A stretch of DNA of 64,000 bases from Cellvibrio sp. UBA7671 (GTDB lineage: Bacteria; Pseudomonadota; Gammaproteobacteria; Pseudomonadales; Cellvibrionaceae): NCBI GenBank assembly GCA_002483145.1, contig DLHJ01000019.1, forward strand, positions 62,001 to 126,000, written 5' to 3'. The notes beneath the pieces were generated by a model. That model did not search any database. It was not told the origin of the DNA and saw only the letters and a program-made list of their open reading frames with translations. Positions 19,019 through 28,963 of the stretch are shown in pieces; position 1 is the stretch's first letter, and every line of letters begins with the position of its first letter. The position numbers were made by a program, and so were the translations under genes.

Positions 19019-19377
19019 CCCACAACTGCTCACGTGAACACGACAGGGAGTTGGAGCGCCATACAATCAATGGCGATGTAGATGTGTACGATAACCTGCG
19101 CGACCAATACATCGGTCGCTTGGTCAATATTCACACGCAGGGATTAATGATTGTAGGTGACGTCGCCATGGAGGAAGATCGCCTTTACACTCTGGATTTG
19201 CATGTGCCGGAGCCTGTTAATGGACAGATGGTGATCCAACTGGGTGCTGACTGCCTCTGGGCGCGCGATGCAGATTTGTCGGGTAAACACTGGACCGGAT
19301 TTTCGATTATCGATGTATCACCGCAGGCGACCGAGTCTATCCGCACCCTTGTTGATTTGTTGGGCGAAGCCTATTAG
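19015..19377 (+). CDS. PilZ domain protein
   Basis: A small cytoplasmic protein of 120 residues made of one PilZ-like beta-barrel: VYDNLRDQYIGRLVNIHTQGLMIVGD, with conserved hydrophobic spacing and a DGAD-like WARDADLSGKHWTGFSI segment. PilZ domains bind c-di-GMP through an RxxxR and a (D/N)ZSxxG motif. Here the first motif is weak and the second reads NIHTQGL, with Thr where Ser is usual, so ligand binding is uncertain. It overlaps the DUF1631 gene by 4 bases, which suggests the two proteins work together. Confidence 0.8.
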   Translation: MTHNCSREHDRELERHTINGDVDVYDNLRDQYIGRLVNIHTQGLMIVGDVAMEEDRLYTLDLHVPEPVNGQMVIQLGADCLWARDADLSGKHWTGFSIIDVSPQATESIRTLVDLLGEAY

Positions 19378-19398
19378 CCTTGCCCTTTGCGGTATCAG

Positions 19399-20457
19399 CT
19401 AAAACAAGTCGGTAAACACAATACCCAGTGCAAACACTTCCATATCGGTGTTGTAATCAATCAGACTATGGCCATAGCCGTTAAAGTATTTCAGCTGGCC
19501 GCGCAAATTGGAGCTGATCGGAAAACTCCAGCCCAGCTCCAGCGCCCCCTTGTTATCGGCATGTAAATTGTTGCGCAGCATAATGCTGTAGATGTCATCG
19601 CTGTGTTGATAGGCACTGTTAAGTTCAAAATTCCCCATGTAATCAGTGATGTCTGGATTGTCGTCTCCATCAGGATCACCTGGAAATTCTTGCTCTGGCT
19701 CAGGAATGCGGTACCAGGGACTGAGCGCGAACGCAAAATTGCCGCGTTCAAATACCGTGTTCAGCATTACCCGATTCCAGCTGCGCGATAGCAACCCACC
19801 TTGACCATTGGATTGATGGTTCAGCACAACCTCGTTCAGCGCATTGCGAAACCCCAATATTTCCCAATCATTGGAAAAGCTCAGAATCAATTCGGGTTGG
19901 TGGTCAGTTTCGCGAAAGGGGGCTGAATCCTTATCGCTATACACCTGCCAAAGTGAATGGTTGGTGTAGCCGAGGTAAAGATGGCCATTGTCGCCAAACA
20001 GGTCTTCACGCAGCAGAATCTTGATGCTGAGTTGGAAGTCCACCTCCGTCTTGCTCAGGTCAAGCAGCGGTGATTCATCCTCCCTTTGGTAAGGACCGGT
20101 GTTGGGGTGTTCGGTAAAGCTTAAGGGGAACAAATAGTTGCGTTTATGCGGGGTAAGCACAAAACGGCTGGAGCGGTTGAGCGCCTCCAGAGTCAGGCGC
20201 TTTTGTAGTACCCAGTTGGTTTCTTCCTTCTCGTCCGCTACCGGCGTTTCAATTACTCGCTGGCGCTGCTCGTGCAGCAGCAGGCAGGCCTGTTTTAATT
20301 CCGCTACCGTCATGGATTCTGCAGCACCCACCACTGAGGCTTGCAAGCAGTGGTTCATTGCTTCGGTGCTGAGTTCAATAGTTGGGGCTGTGGTATCGGC
20401 AGCGAGTGCAGACAAAGGGATAGAGGCAAATACCCCGATTAACCAGAGTTGACGCAT
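19399..20457 (-). CDS. pldA: Outer-membrane phospholipase A (OMPLA)
   Basis: A 352-residue outer-membrane beta-barrel lipase with a Sec signal peptide (cut after about residue 20, LSALAAD). The OMPLA active-site string NHQSNGQ places catalytic His214 and Ser216, and Asn228 in SRSWNR is 12 residues further on, the same spacing as His142, Ser144 and Asn156 in E. coli. The protein ends in Phe with amphipathic strands. An N-terminal extension of about 80 residues before the barrel is longer than in E. coli. It converges on the PilZ gene with a 21-base gap. Physiologically it cleaves phospholipids that reach the outer leaflet. Confidence 0.92.
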   Translation of the reverse strand: MRQLWLIGVFASIPLSALAADTTAPTIELSTEAMNHCLQASVVGAAESMTVAELKQACLLLHEQRQRVIETPVADEKEETNWVLQKRLTLEALNRSSRFVLTPHKRNYLFPLSFTEHPNTGPYQREDESPLLDLSKTEVDFQLSIKILLREDLFGDNGHLYLGYTNHSLWQVYSDKDSAPFRETDHQPELILSFSNDWEILGFRNALNEVVLNHQSNGQGGLLSRSWNRVMLNTVFERGNFAFALSPWYRIPEPEQEFPGDPDGDDNPDITDYMGNFELNSAYQHSDDIYSIMLRNNLHADNKGALELGWSFPISSNLRGQLKYFNGYGHSLIDYNTDMEVFALGIVFTDLF

Positions 20458-20521
20458 AGAGGTTCCCTAAAATAGACAGAGCCCATTGTAGGGAGTGAGA
20501 CCCAAGAGGCAAGTACTTTGA

Positions 20522-21490
20522 TTAGTAGGATTGCACCCAGACTTCGATATCCTGCTCATGCCATTGGGTAAGGAGTTGCACACCTTCATCTACAACCTTC
20601 AAATACACATCGATAATATCGGTTGCCAGGCTGAACAGGCGGCTACTGTCGGTGTTGATTTGATGTGCATTTACCACATCGCTCTCCACCATCGACAATA
20701 AAAACTCCAGCTTAATCTCATAGCTTTTGAGTTGGCCAAGCAGACTCAGATCGCTGTCCAGCAGGCCTTCAAGGCGCTTGGTCTGATGGCGCAGTTTCTC
20801 GTTGTTTACCCGTGTGCATTGGATAACGTAGCGCAGTTTGCTGGCGAAATCTTTGTCGCAGTAGCCGAGTGCCGAGGCGTAAGTCGCCAGCGCACGGATA
20901 CGGCCAATCTGCTCCGCCACTGCCGGCATCAGGCGCGTCGCAAAATGCAGCACCTCGAGGTATTTAAAGCGGTTGGGATAGAGGGTTTCATCGGCGTGGA
21001 TAACCTTGGGTTCGACCATCTCCGGCATGGATTGGGAGGTAGGTTGTTCCAGTTGTTTACCCAGCGCTGCCACCATGCTCAGCAACTGTTCGATCAGATG
21101 GCAATGCAGTTCGTAGTTATCGATCACCGCATCTTCCTGCCAATCGCGGCTAATTGTCAGCCAGGCATTGCTCAGATTTTCCTGATCACGCGGGCTAAGC
21201 AGGGCAGAGCTGCGAGAGGAAAATGCCTGCAGCAACTCCAGCCGACGCTCCAATTGCACCTGCAAATGCGCCAGCTCGTCCCGGAACTGTTGGTTGCCTC
21301 CAAGGGTGCCCATGGTCATACCGCGATGGCGCTGTACTGCCTTGATCATATGGATCAGCTGCTTCGCGAGCGTCAATGCATCCAATCGTTGGTGATAAAG
21401 GTCGCAGAAGTGTGCAAATTGGCTTGAGCCTTTGCTGCGAGATGGTGCAATCGGGGTTGCCCCCTGTCTGTTGATGGTGCTTGCTGCCAT
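20522..21490 (-). CDS. Helical protein with a nitrate/nitrite-sensor (NIT)-like domain
   Basis: A 322-residue soluble, almost wholly helical protein without a signal peptide or membrane segment. The stretch IKAVQRHRGMTMGTLGGNQQ resembles the core helix of NIT domains (QxERGxSxxxLGG), which sense nitrate or nitrite in receptors, but no output domain follows. Single-domain proteins of this kind occur near chemosensory or cyclic-di-GMP genes in pseudomonads. Probably a sensory adaptor; the ligand and partner are unknown. GGAG lies 11 bases before the ATG, a long spacing. Confidence 0.6.
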   Translation of the reverse strand: MAASTINRQGATPIAPSRSKGSSQFAHFCDLYHQRLDALTLAKQLIHMIKAVQRHRGMTMGTLGGNQQFRDELAHLQVQLERRLELLQAFSSRSSALLSPRDQENLSNAWLTISRDWQEDAVIDNYELHCHLIEQLLSMVAALGKQLEQPTSQSMPEMVEPKVIHADETLYPNRFKYLEVLHFATRLMPAVAEQIGRIRALATYASALGYCDKDFASKLRYVIQCTRVNNEKLRHQTKRLEGLLDSDLSLLGQLKSYEIKLEFLLSMVESDVVNAHQINTDSSRLFSLATDIIDVYLKVVDEGVQLLTQWHEQDIEVWVQSY

Positions 21491-21644
21491 TCTTTGCTTT
21501 ACTCCAAATACCTGAAAACGCGGGATTGAATGCAGTTGATGCGCTTATCTGGCGCGCTCTAATACTTTGCCCGTTATTGACTTAAGACTACAGCAACAGC
21601 TATGCCAGACCATCCTGATGCATGGTGCGTAGGCAGCCAAGCTC

Positions 21645-21663
21645 CATTAATATATGATTAATG
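21645..21663. promoter_or_regulatory. Inverted repeat upstream of the halogenase gene, possible operator
   Basis: CATTAAT-ATATG-ATTAATG: perfect 7-base arms with a 5-base centre, 75 bases before the halogenase ATG. The form suits a dimeric repressor such as LacI or GntR, but it is AT-rich and could be chance. Confidence 0.4.
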
Positions 21664-21738
21664 AGACTAGTGGCTCTGGCGTGGGGCCAAGATCCATTCC
21701 TTCATAACAATGATAACAATGCCGCAATGGGAGTTTTG

Positions 21739-23229
21739 ATGACGACTAATCCTGTAAAAAAAATCCTGATTGTTGGTGGTGGCACTGCGGGCTGGATGAC
21801 CGCCGCCTATTTGGCGCGTTGGCTTGAAAAGGTCGATATCCAAGTCACGCTGATTGAATCCGAACTCATTGGCACTATCGGCGTGGGCGAGGCAACTGTC
21901 CCCGGCATCCATCAGTTCATTAAGGATCTTGCAATTAAAGAAAGTGAGTTTATCAAGGCAACCAATGCGACATTTAAGTTGGGTATTGAGTTCGATCAGT
22001 GGGCGGGAATAGATACCCGTTTTTTCCATCCGTTTGCCGGCTATGGAGTTGAAATTGAAGATCGCCCTTTTTATAAAACCTGGTGGTGGGCAAAAAATCA
22101 GGGCTATTCAGAGGGGTTAGATAAATTTTGCCTGTGCACTCAACTGGCACAAGCGGGCAAATTTGCGCAACCCAGCTTTGACGAAAAAAGCCGTTTGGCC
22201 TGGTACAACTACGCTTACCATTTTGATGCTTCATTATTCGCGAAATTTCTACGCCGCTATGCAGAACAAAGAAATGTGCAGCGCATTGAGGGCAAAATCA
22301 ATCACGTCCAATTGGATGGAGCCAGCGGATTTATCCAGTCTGTATCGATGGAGTCAGGGCTGGTAGTCGAGGCCGATTTATTTGTGGATTGCACGGGAAT
22401 GCCAGCACTGCTGATAGGCAAAACACTCGGTGTTGGCTACGAAGATTGGAGCCACTGGCTGCCGTGTGACAGCGCCCTCGCAGTGCAAACCAAAAGTGTG
22501 GTGGAGCCTGATCCCTTTACTCGTTCATCGGCGCGCACGGCTGGGTGGCAGTGGCATATTCCGCTGCAACATCGCGTTGGTAATGGGTACGTTTATTCCA
22601 GCCAGTTTATTTCCCATGAGCAAGCGCGCGAAGAGTTGCTGAATAATTTAACTGGCGAGCGAGTGACTGAGCCAAAACTGATTCGTTTCACCACGGGAAT
22701 GCGCAAGGATTTTTGGTCCAAAAATTGTGTCGCGATTGGTTTATCGAGTGGTTTTTTAGAGCCGCTTGAATCGACCAGCATTTCGTTGATCCAAACCGGC
22801 ATCAACAAAATGACGGGCTTCATGGTGAACTTTGAAATTGATGAAAAACACGTTGCCGAGGCTAATCGCCTGAATCGTTTGGAATACGAGCGCATTCGGG
22901 ATTTTATTATCCTGCATTACAAACTAAATGGCCGATCCAATCCGTTTTGGCAGCATGTCAGGGCGATGCCAATACCTGCAAGCCTGGAAGGAAAAATGTC
23001 ACTGTTCCGCGCATCTGGCGATATCAAAATGTTGGAGCAGGAGTCGTTTAAAGAGGATAGCTGGGTGAGCATGTATTACGGTTTCGGGGTGCAGCCCCAT
23101 GCACCGGCGTCATTAACTGACCCCGAAAGAATCCAGATGATCATGAATAAAATGAAAATCGCCGTTGCAAAGGGGGTGCAGCTCGCCCCCTCTCATGCGG
23201 AATTTATCCAAACTATTGGCACGCCATAA
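21739..23229 (+). CDS. Flavin-dependent halogenase (tryptophan halogenase family)
   Basis: A 496-residue cytoplasmic FADH2-dependent halogenase. The FAD site GGGTAGWMTA is at the N terminus; Lys80 (in ATFK) matches the catalytic lysine of PrnA/RebH; the diagnostic WxWxIP is W270-Q-W-H-I-P275; Glu344 in LEPLEST matches the second catalytic residue. Thus all key positions are kept, and it is not a degraded copy. The ATG at 21739 with GGGAG upstream is preferred over the frame opening at 21661. It stands beside a fucosidase and TonB receptor, not in a natural-product cluster; such halogenase-TonB receptor pairs are common in Cellvibrio, Caulobacter and Xanthomonas, and their substrate there is unknown. 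Confidence 0.9.
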   Translation: MTTNPVKKILIVGGGTAGWMTAAYLARWLEKVDIQVTLIESELIGTIGVGEATVPGIHQFIKDLAIKESEFIKATNATFKLGIEFDQWAGIDTRFFHPFAGYGVEIEDRPFYKTWWWAKNQGYSEGLDKFCLCTQLAQAGKFAQPSFDEKSRLAWYNYAYHFDASLFAKFLRRYAEQRNVQRIEGKINHVQLDGASGFIQSVSMESGLVVEADLFVDCTGMPALLIGKTLGVGYEDWSHWLPCDSALAVQTKSVVEPDPFTRSSARTAGWQWHIPLQHRVGNGYVYSSQFISHEQAREELLNNLTGERVTEPKLIRFTTGMRKDFWSKNCVAIGLSSGFLEPLESTSISLIQTGINKMTGFMVNFEIDEKHVAEANRLNRLEYERIRDFIILHYKLNGRSNPFWQHVRAMPIPASLEGKMSLFRASGDIKMLEQESFKEDSWVSMYYGFGVQPHAPASLTDPERIQMIMNKMKIAVAKGVQLAPSHAEFIQTIGTP

Positions 23230-23439
23230 ATCGGCACGGCATCGCCGATACCCATTCCCACCTGTTTCCTGCATCGGACACTAGTCTCAATTGCCATTGG
23301 CAAGTGACGCCTTAATCATGGTTGTTTCCTTTTGTAGCAGGTGTTTTGCGCTATTCGATGTCATAGGTAATAAATCTTGCACGTATAAAAACATTGGCTT
23401 AACATTGGTCGTAATAGTCATATATACCATATTAAAACC

Positions 23440-25863
23440 ATGACAAGCCCTTGCAGAACTACAACAATTCGCGAGCGTATCCGCTCCACTTTGGGGCACG
23501 GCATTTATGCTGTGGCGATTATGCTGTGCCTGTTTGTTTCACAGTGGGTATCTGCGGCCGCGCCTTTATCGATCTGGTTTGACCAGCCCGCCAGCGATTG
23601 GGAAAAAGAAGGCTTGCCGATTGGCAATGGCGCTATGGGCGCAGTCATAGCCGGTGGCGTGCAGCGCGACCTTATTCAATTCAATGAAAAGACCTTGTGG
23701 ACTGGCGGGCCGGGTGCAGAGGGTTATGATTTTGGCTGGCCGGAACAGCCCCAAACAGCAGCCTTGAATCAGGTCAGAAAAACCATCGCCACTGATGGTG
23801 CTATAGCGCCGGAAGCTGCGGCTAAATTAATGGGGCGCAAAGTCACGGCCTACGGCGACTATCAAACCTTCGGCGATCTGGTTTTAGACTTTGCTAGAAA
23901 TGACAGCGATGTCACTCATTACAAGCGCGAGCTATCGCTTGCCGATGCACAAGTTACGGTGGCCTATGTGCAGGGCGGTGTGAATTACAAGCGCGAGTAT
24001 TTGGCGAGTTATCCCGCCAGTGTGATTGCGATAAAACTCAGCGCCGATCAACCGGGAAAAATATCTTTCACTGCTGGTGTCAGCACACCAGACAATCGAT
24101 CGCTTATCACCCATGTTAATCAAGGTCGCATTACTGCTGCAGGTAAATTAAATAGCAACGGTTTGCAGTTTGAAGCGCAAATACAACTGCTTAATCAAGG
24201 CGGCGTGCTGGAAGTCATCGACAACAAAAAGATTCGCATTACTGATGCCGATTCGGTGGTGATTTTGTTGGCCGCGGGCACAGACTATCAACAGCAATAT
24301 CCCCGGTATCGCGGTGCACATCCCCACACACAATTACAACAGCGTGTAGATGCAGCAGCGGCAAAAGAATTTACGCAATTGCAAACCGAGCATCGCGCTG
24401 ATTACCAATCCTTATTTAACCGTGTGAAGCTAACCATTGGTCAAGCAGCGATTGAGCAGCCAACGCCAGTGTTGCTCTCGCAGTATAAAAAAGGCAATGC
24501 AAGTCTTGATCGCACACTTGAAGCGACTTATTTCCAATTTGGCCGCTATTTATTAATTGCCTCATCGCGCGCCGGTTCATTGCCAGCGAATTTGCAAGGC
24601 GTGTGGAATAACTCGATTACGCCGCCCTGGAATGACGACTACCACGTCAATATCAATTTGCAAATGAATTACTGGTTGGCAGAAACCACCAATCTTCCTG
24701 AATTGATGACACCCTATTTTGATTTTGTTGATAGCCTGGTTGAGCCCGGAAAAATCGCCGCACAAAAAATTGCCGGTGTCGATAAGGGTTGGATACTGTT
24801 TTTAAATACTAATATTTGGGGCTTTACCGGTGTGATTGAATGGCCTACGGCCTTTTGGCAACCGGAAGCTTCCGCTTGGTTGGCGCAACATTATTACGAA
24901 CACTACTTATTTTCGGGCGATGAAAAATTCCTGCGTGAGCGCGCTTATCCGCTTATGAAAAGCGCCGCTGAATTTTGGTTGGCATTTTTAATAAAAGACC
25001 CGCGCGATGGAAAATTAATTGTCTCTCCAAGTTTCTCGCCAGAGCAAGGCAACTTCACCAACGGCGCCGCTATGAGCCAACAAATTGTATTTGATTTGTT
25101 ACGCAATACCCGCGACGCAGCTGAAGTGCTGGGAGATAAAAAATTCACCCAACAAGTGGCAAAAAAACTAGCGCAACTCGACGCTGGTATCCGCATTGGT
25201 TCATGGGGGCAGTTGCAGGAATGGAAAGAAGATATCGACGATCCTAAAAACGATCACCGCCATATCTCTCATTTATTTGCATTGCATCCCGGCAACCAAA
25301 TTAATGTCCATAAAAATCCTGAGTTATTGCAAGCGGTACGCAGCACACTGAACGCGCGAGGCGATGGCGGTACCGGTTGGTCGCAAGCCTGGAAAGTAAA
25401 TATGTGGGCGCGCGCACTCGATGGCAATCGCGCGCACAAAGTACTGGGTGAGCAATTGCAGCGCAGCACGCTCAGCAATTTGTGGGACAACCATCCTCCC
25501 TTCCAAATAGACGGCAACTTTGGCGCAACCGCAGGCATTGCAGAAATGCTGTTGCAAAGCCACAACGGTGAATTGCATTTGTTGCCCGCATTGCCAGCGG
25601 CTTGGCCAACTGGATCAGTCTCTGGTTTGCGCGCACGTGGCGGTATTACCGTTGATATGAGTTGGGCAGATGGGCAACTAATTTCAGCACGAATTCACAC
25701 TGTTAAAAGTGGAAAAATGTATTTAAGAACCGGGGTTTTGTCAGAAAAATATTCTCTGGCATTAGCGCAGGGTGGTACCGCCGTCGCACTAAAACGCAAA
25801 GGTACAAGTGGAAGTTTTACCGCGCAGGGAGGAAGCACATATCTCTTAAACGTTCGTCAATAG
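23440..25863 (+). CDS. GH95 alpha-1,2-L-fucosidase (Afc95A-like)
   Basis: A secreted or periplasmic fucosidase of 807 residues; signal peptide at about 1-40 (hydrophobic [18 protein letters not shown]). The GH95 N-terminal beta domain begins [20 protein letters not shown]. Catalytic residues by comparison with Bifidobacterium AfcA: Asn404 and Asn406 in [11 protein letters not shown], general acid Glu535 in SPEQG, and Asp691 in QIDGNFG. In xyloglucan it would remove the terminal fucose alpha-1,2-linked to galactose. It is 55 bases upstream of the TonB receptor and probably co-transcribed. The gene order matches the xyloglucan locus of Cellvibrio japonicus. Confidence 0.94.
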   Translation: MTSPCRTTTIRERIRSTLGHGIYAVAIMLCLFVSQWVSAAAPLSIWFDQPASDWEKEGLPIGNGAMGAVIAGGVQRDLIQFNEKTLWTGGPGAEGYDFGWPEQPQTAALNQVRKTIATDGAIAPEAAAKLMGRKVTAYGDYQTFGDLVLDFARNDSDVTHYKRELSLADAQVTVAYVQGGVNYKREYLASYPASVIAIKLSADQPGKISFTAGVSTPDNRSLITHVNQGRITAAGKLNSNGLQFEAQIQLLNQGGVLEVIDNKKIRITDADSVVILLAAGTDYQQQYPRYRGAHPHTQLQQRVDAAAAKEFTQLQTEHRADYQSLFNRVKLTIGQAAIEQPTPVLLSQYKKGNASLDRTLEATYFQFGRYLLIASSRAGSLPANLQGVWNNSITPPWNDDYHVNINLQMNYWLAETTNLPELMTPYFDFVDSLVEPGKIAAQKIAGVDKGWILFLNTNIWGFTGVIEWPTAFWQPEASAWLAQHYYEHYLFSGDEKFLRERAYPLMKSAAEFWLAFLIKDPRDGKLIVSPSFSPEQGNFTNGAAMSQQIVFDLLRNTRDAAEVLGDKKFTQQVAKKLAQLDAGIRIGSWGQLQEWKEDIDDPKNDHRHISHLFALHPGNQINVHKNPELLQAVRSTLNARGDGGTGWSQAWKVNMWARALDGNRAHKVLGEQLQRSTLSNLWDNHPPFQIDGNFGATAGIAEMLLQSHNGELHLLPALPAAWPTGSVSGLRARGGITVDMSWADGQLISARIHTVKSGKMYLRTGVLSEKYSLALAQGGTAVALKRKGTSGSFTAQGGSTYLLNVRQ

Positions 25864-25918
25864 AAAACAGCGGGAGATAGCTTTAGGGGTAGTTCAATTA
25901 TTCTAACTGGAGAACATC

Positions 25919-28882
25919 ATGACAACTAACAATAAACATGTAATTAAAAAACCGTTCCTGAAAAAACAATTGCCAATGTACATCAAAATGGCATCGAGCC
26001 TTTCGCTCGTTGTTGGTGCAATGGGTATAGGCTCCCATGCTTTCGCACAAGAGCCGGCAGCCGATGAGCAAGTTGAAGAAGTAATCGTCAGTGGGCAGCG
26101 TGCGAGTATTCAATCAGCGCAAGACATTAAGAAAAACTCTTCCACTATTGTAGATTCTATTGTTTCAGAAGATATAGGTAAATTACCGGATCGCAGCGTA
26201 ACTGAGGCACTTCAACGTGTTCCAGGTGTAACTGTAGGTCGCTACACTAACAATGATGCCGAGCATCCTGCTGCTGAAGGTAGTGGTGTTGCTGTGCGTG
26301 GTTTGTCGCAAGTTCGTGCAGAATTAAATGGTCGCGATGTGTTCTCTGCTGCTAGTGGCCGTGGTCTTAGCTTTGAAGATGTTCCAGCCGAATTGATGTA
26401 TGCGGTTGATACTTATAAAAGCCCTTCCGCCGATATGATCGAAGGTGGTTTGGGTGGTACGGTAAACCTGCGCACTCGTATGCCATTTGATGCCGATGGC
26501 CAATTGGTGAGTGTGTCTGCCAAGGGTAACTACGGCGATCAAATTAAAGAGACCAACGGCGAATATTCCGGGTTGTACAGCAATCGTTGGGAAACCGGTG
26601 TTGGTGAATTTGGTGTTTTGATTAATGCATCAACTTCTGATTTATCGAGTCGTTCTGATCAGGTGTATACACGAGCATTTTTGCCGCGCGAAATTAATGG
26701 CGATGATGTGTGGGTTTCCAAAGGAGTGGACTGGCGCCGCAACGACTACGAAAGTACACGTCAAGGCGGATACCTCGCATTGCAGTGGGCGCCAAATGAT
26801 GAAACAGAACTTTATTTCACCGTGTTCCAAAGTAAACACGACACAACTTACGATGAAAACGCCTATTTCCTCGAAGGTGCCAACGGTGATCAAGCCTTGT
26901 TTCCCACAGCTGAAGATGATTGGGAGTATGACGCCAACGGTGCATTACAGTCTGGTACTGTAACTGTTTCCAATCCTGCACAATGGGGCCTGGATTTTGG
27001 CACCAGTACACGTTGGGCAAATAACGTTTCAGAAACCACCGACTATTCGAGCGGTATTAAGTGGAGTCCGGATGACAATTGGAAATTTTCTGCCGATCTT
27101 CAATATGTAAAAGCGGATGCAACAGTCGACGATTTTACCCTGGGTTTGAAAGTGATTCCGGAAGAAGGGTACATGGCTGGTATTGGTACTGAGACACCAT
27201 CTATCCAGTTAGATCCGGAGTTCATGGCTGATTATTCCAATTACAGCTTGGGTCAGGAAATGACTCACTTCGAGCGCAATGAAGCTGAAGCAAAAACGGC
27301 ACGGTTCGATGCTGAATACAATTTCGATGATTCGGTTATTAAATCGGTAAAAGCGGGTGTGAGATACTCGGACAAATCTGCGGATAATATCAACACAGAT
27401 TACGATTGGAACACGCGTTACGCCACTTGGTTTACCAAGCTTGATTGGAGTGGCTATGATAAAAATTCGTTGCCAAAAGTCACTGCTGATGAAGCGTCAA
27501 AATATTTGAATCTCTATTCGTTCGATAACTTCCAGCGTGGAGATGTCGCGGTTCCTGCGGCGGGTTATTTGTACTCAAGCGCAGCAGTTAAAGATTTTAT
27601 GGCAACCACAAATGCGATTAATGGTGACCGCGCTACTACTTGCGCTGTGTATCAATCCTGGATTTGTGATGCCATTTATCCTGATGCAAATCGTTTGACG
27701 GATCCTCAGTATCGCAACCAACAGAGCGAAACCAGCTTTGCTGCCTACATGATGGCTAACTTTGGTTTCGATGATTTAGCAATGCCAATTGATGGTAATC
27801 TTGGTGTGCGTGTAGTTGAGGTTGACAACGAAGCTGATGGTTACGAAGGTTGGAATAGACTGGAAGGCGCGCCTCCGGGGGTGGGTTTTGAAAGCAAGGT
27901 TAATCCCTATCATGTGCAACATAGCCGCAGTTACGTATTGCCTAGTTTGAACCTTAGATTAAAAGCCACAGATGATTTCTTTATTCGCTTTGCTGCATCC
28001 GAGGCTATGTGGGCTCCCAGCTTTGCTGAGCTTCAAGCAAAACGAATTATCACCAATAGTAAGAAAGACGGCGTAAACAATATCGCCACTATTAATGACG
28101 TGAAGTTTGCTCAAGATCAATTCAGTAACCCTGACTTAACGCCAATGAAAGCCACCCAGTTTGATCTTACTGCGGAGTGGTACTTCGATGATAACGGCGG
28201 TATGGCACATGCGGCGTTGTTCAGTAAGCAAATTGACGATTTCTTCCGCCGCGACAATGTGGTGTCAGATGTCGAAAACCCCAATGGGGTTGTGGTTCCT
28301 GTGAACTCAACCAAGCTGACTAATATTGGGTCGGGGGACATCAAGGGTGCTGAAATTGGGGTCAGTAAATTCTTTGACTTCTTGCCCGCACCGTTCGATG
28401 GTTTGGGTATTCAAACCAGTTACACCTACATTGATAGCGAGGCAAAAATCCCCGCGAGTGCTGATGGTGTGAGCCCAATCGATACGGATCGCTCGCGTTA
28501 TGGTCAGATGCCTCTCGATCAACTTTCTAAAAATGCCTATAACATTGTGGGTATGTATGAGAAAGACGGTTTCTCTGCGCGGTTAGCTTACACTTGGCGT
28601 AGTGAATACTTGATTACTTGGGGTGGTAACGGGTTTGATCCAGACTTCAACTTCGGTAGCAGCGGTAAGGCTCGCCTGCCAGTCTACAACGATGACTACG
28701 GTCAATTGGATGCGTCCGTTAGCTACACCTTCCTCGACAATTACACAGTAACTGCTGAAGCTTCAAATCTCTTGAAGGAAAAAACAGTGGGTATTATCGA
28801 TCAGAATGGTGCTGGCGATCATGTCGCATACTCCTATGCACAAGATGCCCGCTTTGCAGTTGGTATCCGTGCCAAGTTTTAA
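25919..28882 (+). CDS. TonB-dependent outer-membrane receptor, xyloglucan oligosaccharide uptake
   Basis: A 987-residue active-transport barrel. The signal peptide ends at about residue 43 (SHAFAQ), a TonB box lies at 53-59 (EEVIVSG), then the plug domain (about 70-200, with VTEALQRVPGV and GLGGTVNLRTRMP) and a 22-strand-type barrel ending in Phe987. Family features are those of the Proteobacterial TonB receptors for oligosaccharides, which do not need a SusD partner. The substrate is inferred from the flanking GH95, GH35 and GH31 genes. GGAG is 7 bases before the ATG. Confidence 0.93.
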   Translation: MTTNNKHVIKKPFLKKQLPMYIKMASSLSLVVGAMGIGSHAFAQEPAADEQVEEVIVSGQRASIQSAQDIKKNSSTIVDSIVSEDIGKLPDRSVTEALQRVPGVTVGRYTNNDAEHPAAEGSGVAVRGLSQVRAELNGRDVFSAASGRGLSFEDVPAELMYAVDTYKSPSADMIEGGLGGTVNLRTRMPFDADGQLVSVSAKGNYGDQIKETNGEYSGLYSNRWETGVGEFGVLINASTSDLSSRSDQVYTRAFLPREINGDDVWVSKGVDWRRNDYESTRQGGYLALQWAPNDETELYFTVFQSKHDTTYDENAYFLEGANGDQALFPTAEDDWEYDANGALQSGTVTVSNPAQWGLDFGTSTRWANNVSETTDYSSGIKWSPDDNWKFSADLQYVKADATVDDFTLGLKVIPEEGYMAGIGTETPSIQLDPEFMADYSNYSLGQEMTHFERNEAEAKTARFDAEYNFDDSVIKSVKAGVRYSDKSADNINTDYDWNTRYATWFTKLDWSGYDKNSLPKVTADEASKYLNLYSFDNFQRGDVAVPAAGYLYSSAAVKDFMATTNAINGDRATTCAVYQSWICDAIYPDANRLTDPQYRNQQSETSFAAYMMANFGFDDLAMPIDGNLGVRVVEVDNEADGYEGWNRLEGAPPGVGFESKVNPYHVQHSRSYVLPSLNLRLKATDDFFIRFAASEAMWAPSFAELQAKRIITNSKKDGVNNIATINDVKFAQDQFSNPDLTPMKATQFDLTAEWYFDDNGGMAHAALFSKQIDDFFRRDNVVSDVENPNGVVVPVNSTKLTNIGSGDIKGAEIGVSKFFDFLPAPFDGLGIQTSYTYIDSEAKIPASADGVSPIDTDRSRYGQMPLDQLSKNAYNIVGMYEKDGFSARLAYTWRSEYLITWGGNGFDPDFNFGSSGKARLPVYNDDYGQLDASVSYTFLDNYTVTAEASNLLKEKTVGIIDQNGAGDHVAYSYAQDARFAVGIRAKF

Positions 28883-28895
28883 TTAGTGTGTGTTT

Positions 28896-28926
28896 AACCT
28901 TGCCCCCATCGGGGCAAGGTTTTTTG
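28896..28926 (+). terminator. Rho-independent terminator after the TonB receptor
   Basis: Long stem AACCTTGCCCC / GGGGCAAGGTT followed by T6, 13 bases after the receptor stop codon. It may lower read-through from the GH95-receptor unit into the GH35 gene. Confidence 0.92.
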
Positions 28927-28963
28927 TTTTTGTCCTATATGAAATTTACCCTGGTGAGGTTTT

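Noticed and set aside
20732-21427. A 231-codon open frame on the plus strand
   Set aside because: Antisense to the NIT-like gene, no ribosome-binding site and no family resemblance.
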